Assembly (NCBI GenBank): GCA_036721445.1
Contig: DAIMKZ010000041.1
Location: forward strand, 1 to 15,130
Direction of reading: 5' to 3'
DNA from: UBA4055 sp036721445
GTDB taxonomy: Bacteria > UBA4055
Length of the DNA stretch: 15,130 bases
Part shown: one piece after another, positions 15,068 through 15,130 of the stretch
Layout: each line of letters starts with the position of its first letter
Numbering within the stretch: the first letter of the stretch is position 1
Position numbers and translations under genes: made by a program
Notes under the pieces: model-generated
The model's input: only the letters and a program-made list of their open reading frames with translations
Told to the model about the DNA's origin: nothing
The model's database searches: none

Positions 15068-15130
15068 CCGGGATTCTTGTTCACGTATATCCGCATGTTA
15101 TCTTTAAAAGGTCACACTCCGACAAAATCC

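Noticed and set aside
15000..15105. Short minus-strand frame (about 24 codons) overlapping the protease 3' end
   Set aside because: It lies mostly antisense to a conserved membrane protein, is very short and matches nothing I recognise.
15095..15130. Possible start of another plus-strand gene (open to the window edge)
   Set aside because: Only 12 codons are visible, with no ribosome-binding site and no recognisable motif.
1..15130. CRISPR arrays, tRNA/rRNA genes, intact IS elements, toxin-antitoxin or restriction genes
   Set aside because: I looked on both strands and saw no regularly spaced repeats, no cloverleaf candidates and no intact transposase or defence gene. The only mobile-element trace is the integrase relic.

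Overview
The window looks like chromosome from a Gram-negative bacterium of the FCB superphylum (Bacteroidota/Ignavibacteria/Cloacimonadota/Delongbacteria-type lineages). Three secreted proteins end in the QNYPNPFN-type C-terminal sorting domain of the type IX (Por) secretion system, and an LPS-export pair (OstA/LptA-like plus LptB) implies an outer membrane. Many genes carry good Shine-Dalgarno sequences, which fits the deeper or candidate FCB phyla better than typical Bacteroidia. The exact phylum cannot be fixed from this window.

Left part (1-6914), visibly AT-rich: a tandem array of near-identical secreted Asp-box/beta-propeller-like proteins. It comprises the 3' tail of one copy (1-53) and two full copies (77-1528, 1542-2999). 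A 169-base spacer follows, holding nested and pseudoknotted inverted repeats that look like a structured RNA. Next is a 1234-residue secreted protein (3169-6873) with a C13/caspase-like domain that keeps the catalytic His but has Asn where the Cys should be, followed by beta-solenoid/beta-helix repeats, a short helical TPR-like stretch and a sorting domain. A strong intrinsic terminator (6881-6914) closes this block.

Middle part (6915-7607): about 690 bases with no intact gene. The minus strand carries a decayed tyrosine recombinase (integrase) whose N-terminal DNA-binding domain is clearly readable through two in-frame stops. Its catalytic domain is lost or unrecognisable. A possible promoter sits directly in front of the next operon.

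Right part (7608-15067), higher GC: nine tightly packed or overlapping genes on the plus strand, apparently one operon: secreted cyclophilin peptidyl-prolyl isomerase, membrane-anchored triple-PASTA protein, cdsA (CDP-diacylglycerol synthesis), rsfS (ribosome silencing), coaX (type III pantothenate kinase), OstA/LptA-like protein, lptB (LPS export ATPase), rpoN (sigma-54) and a CPBP-family membrane protease. The theme is envelope biogenesis (phospholipid precursor, LPS transport, periplasmic folding, wall-binding PASTA) joined to housekeeping functions. The lptA-lptB-rpoN order is a widely conserved neighbourhood.

I do not see a CRISPR array, defence island, tRNA/rRNA gene or intact mobile element. 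The features most worth following are the pseudo-protease fusion, the structured intergenic element, the recombining paralog array and the recombinase relic.
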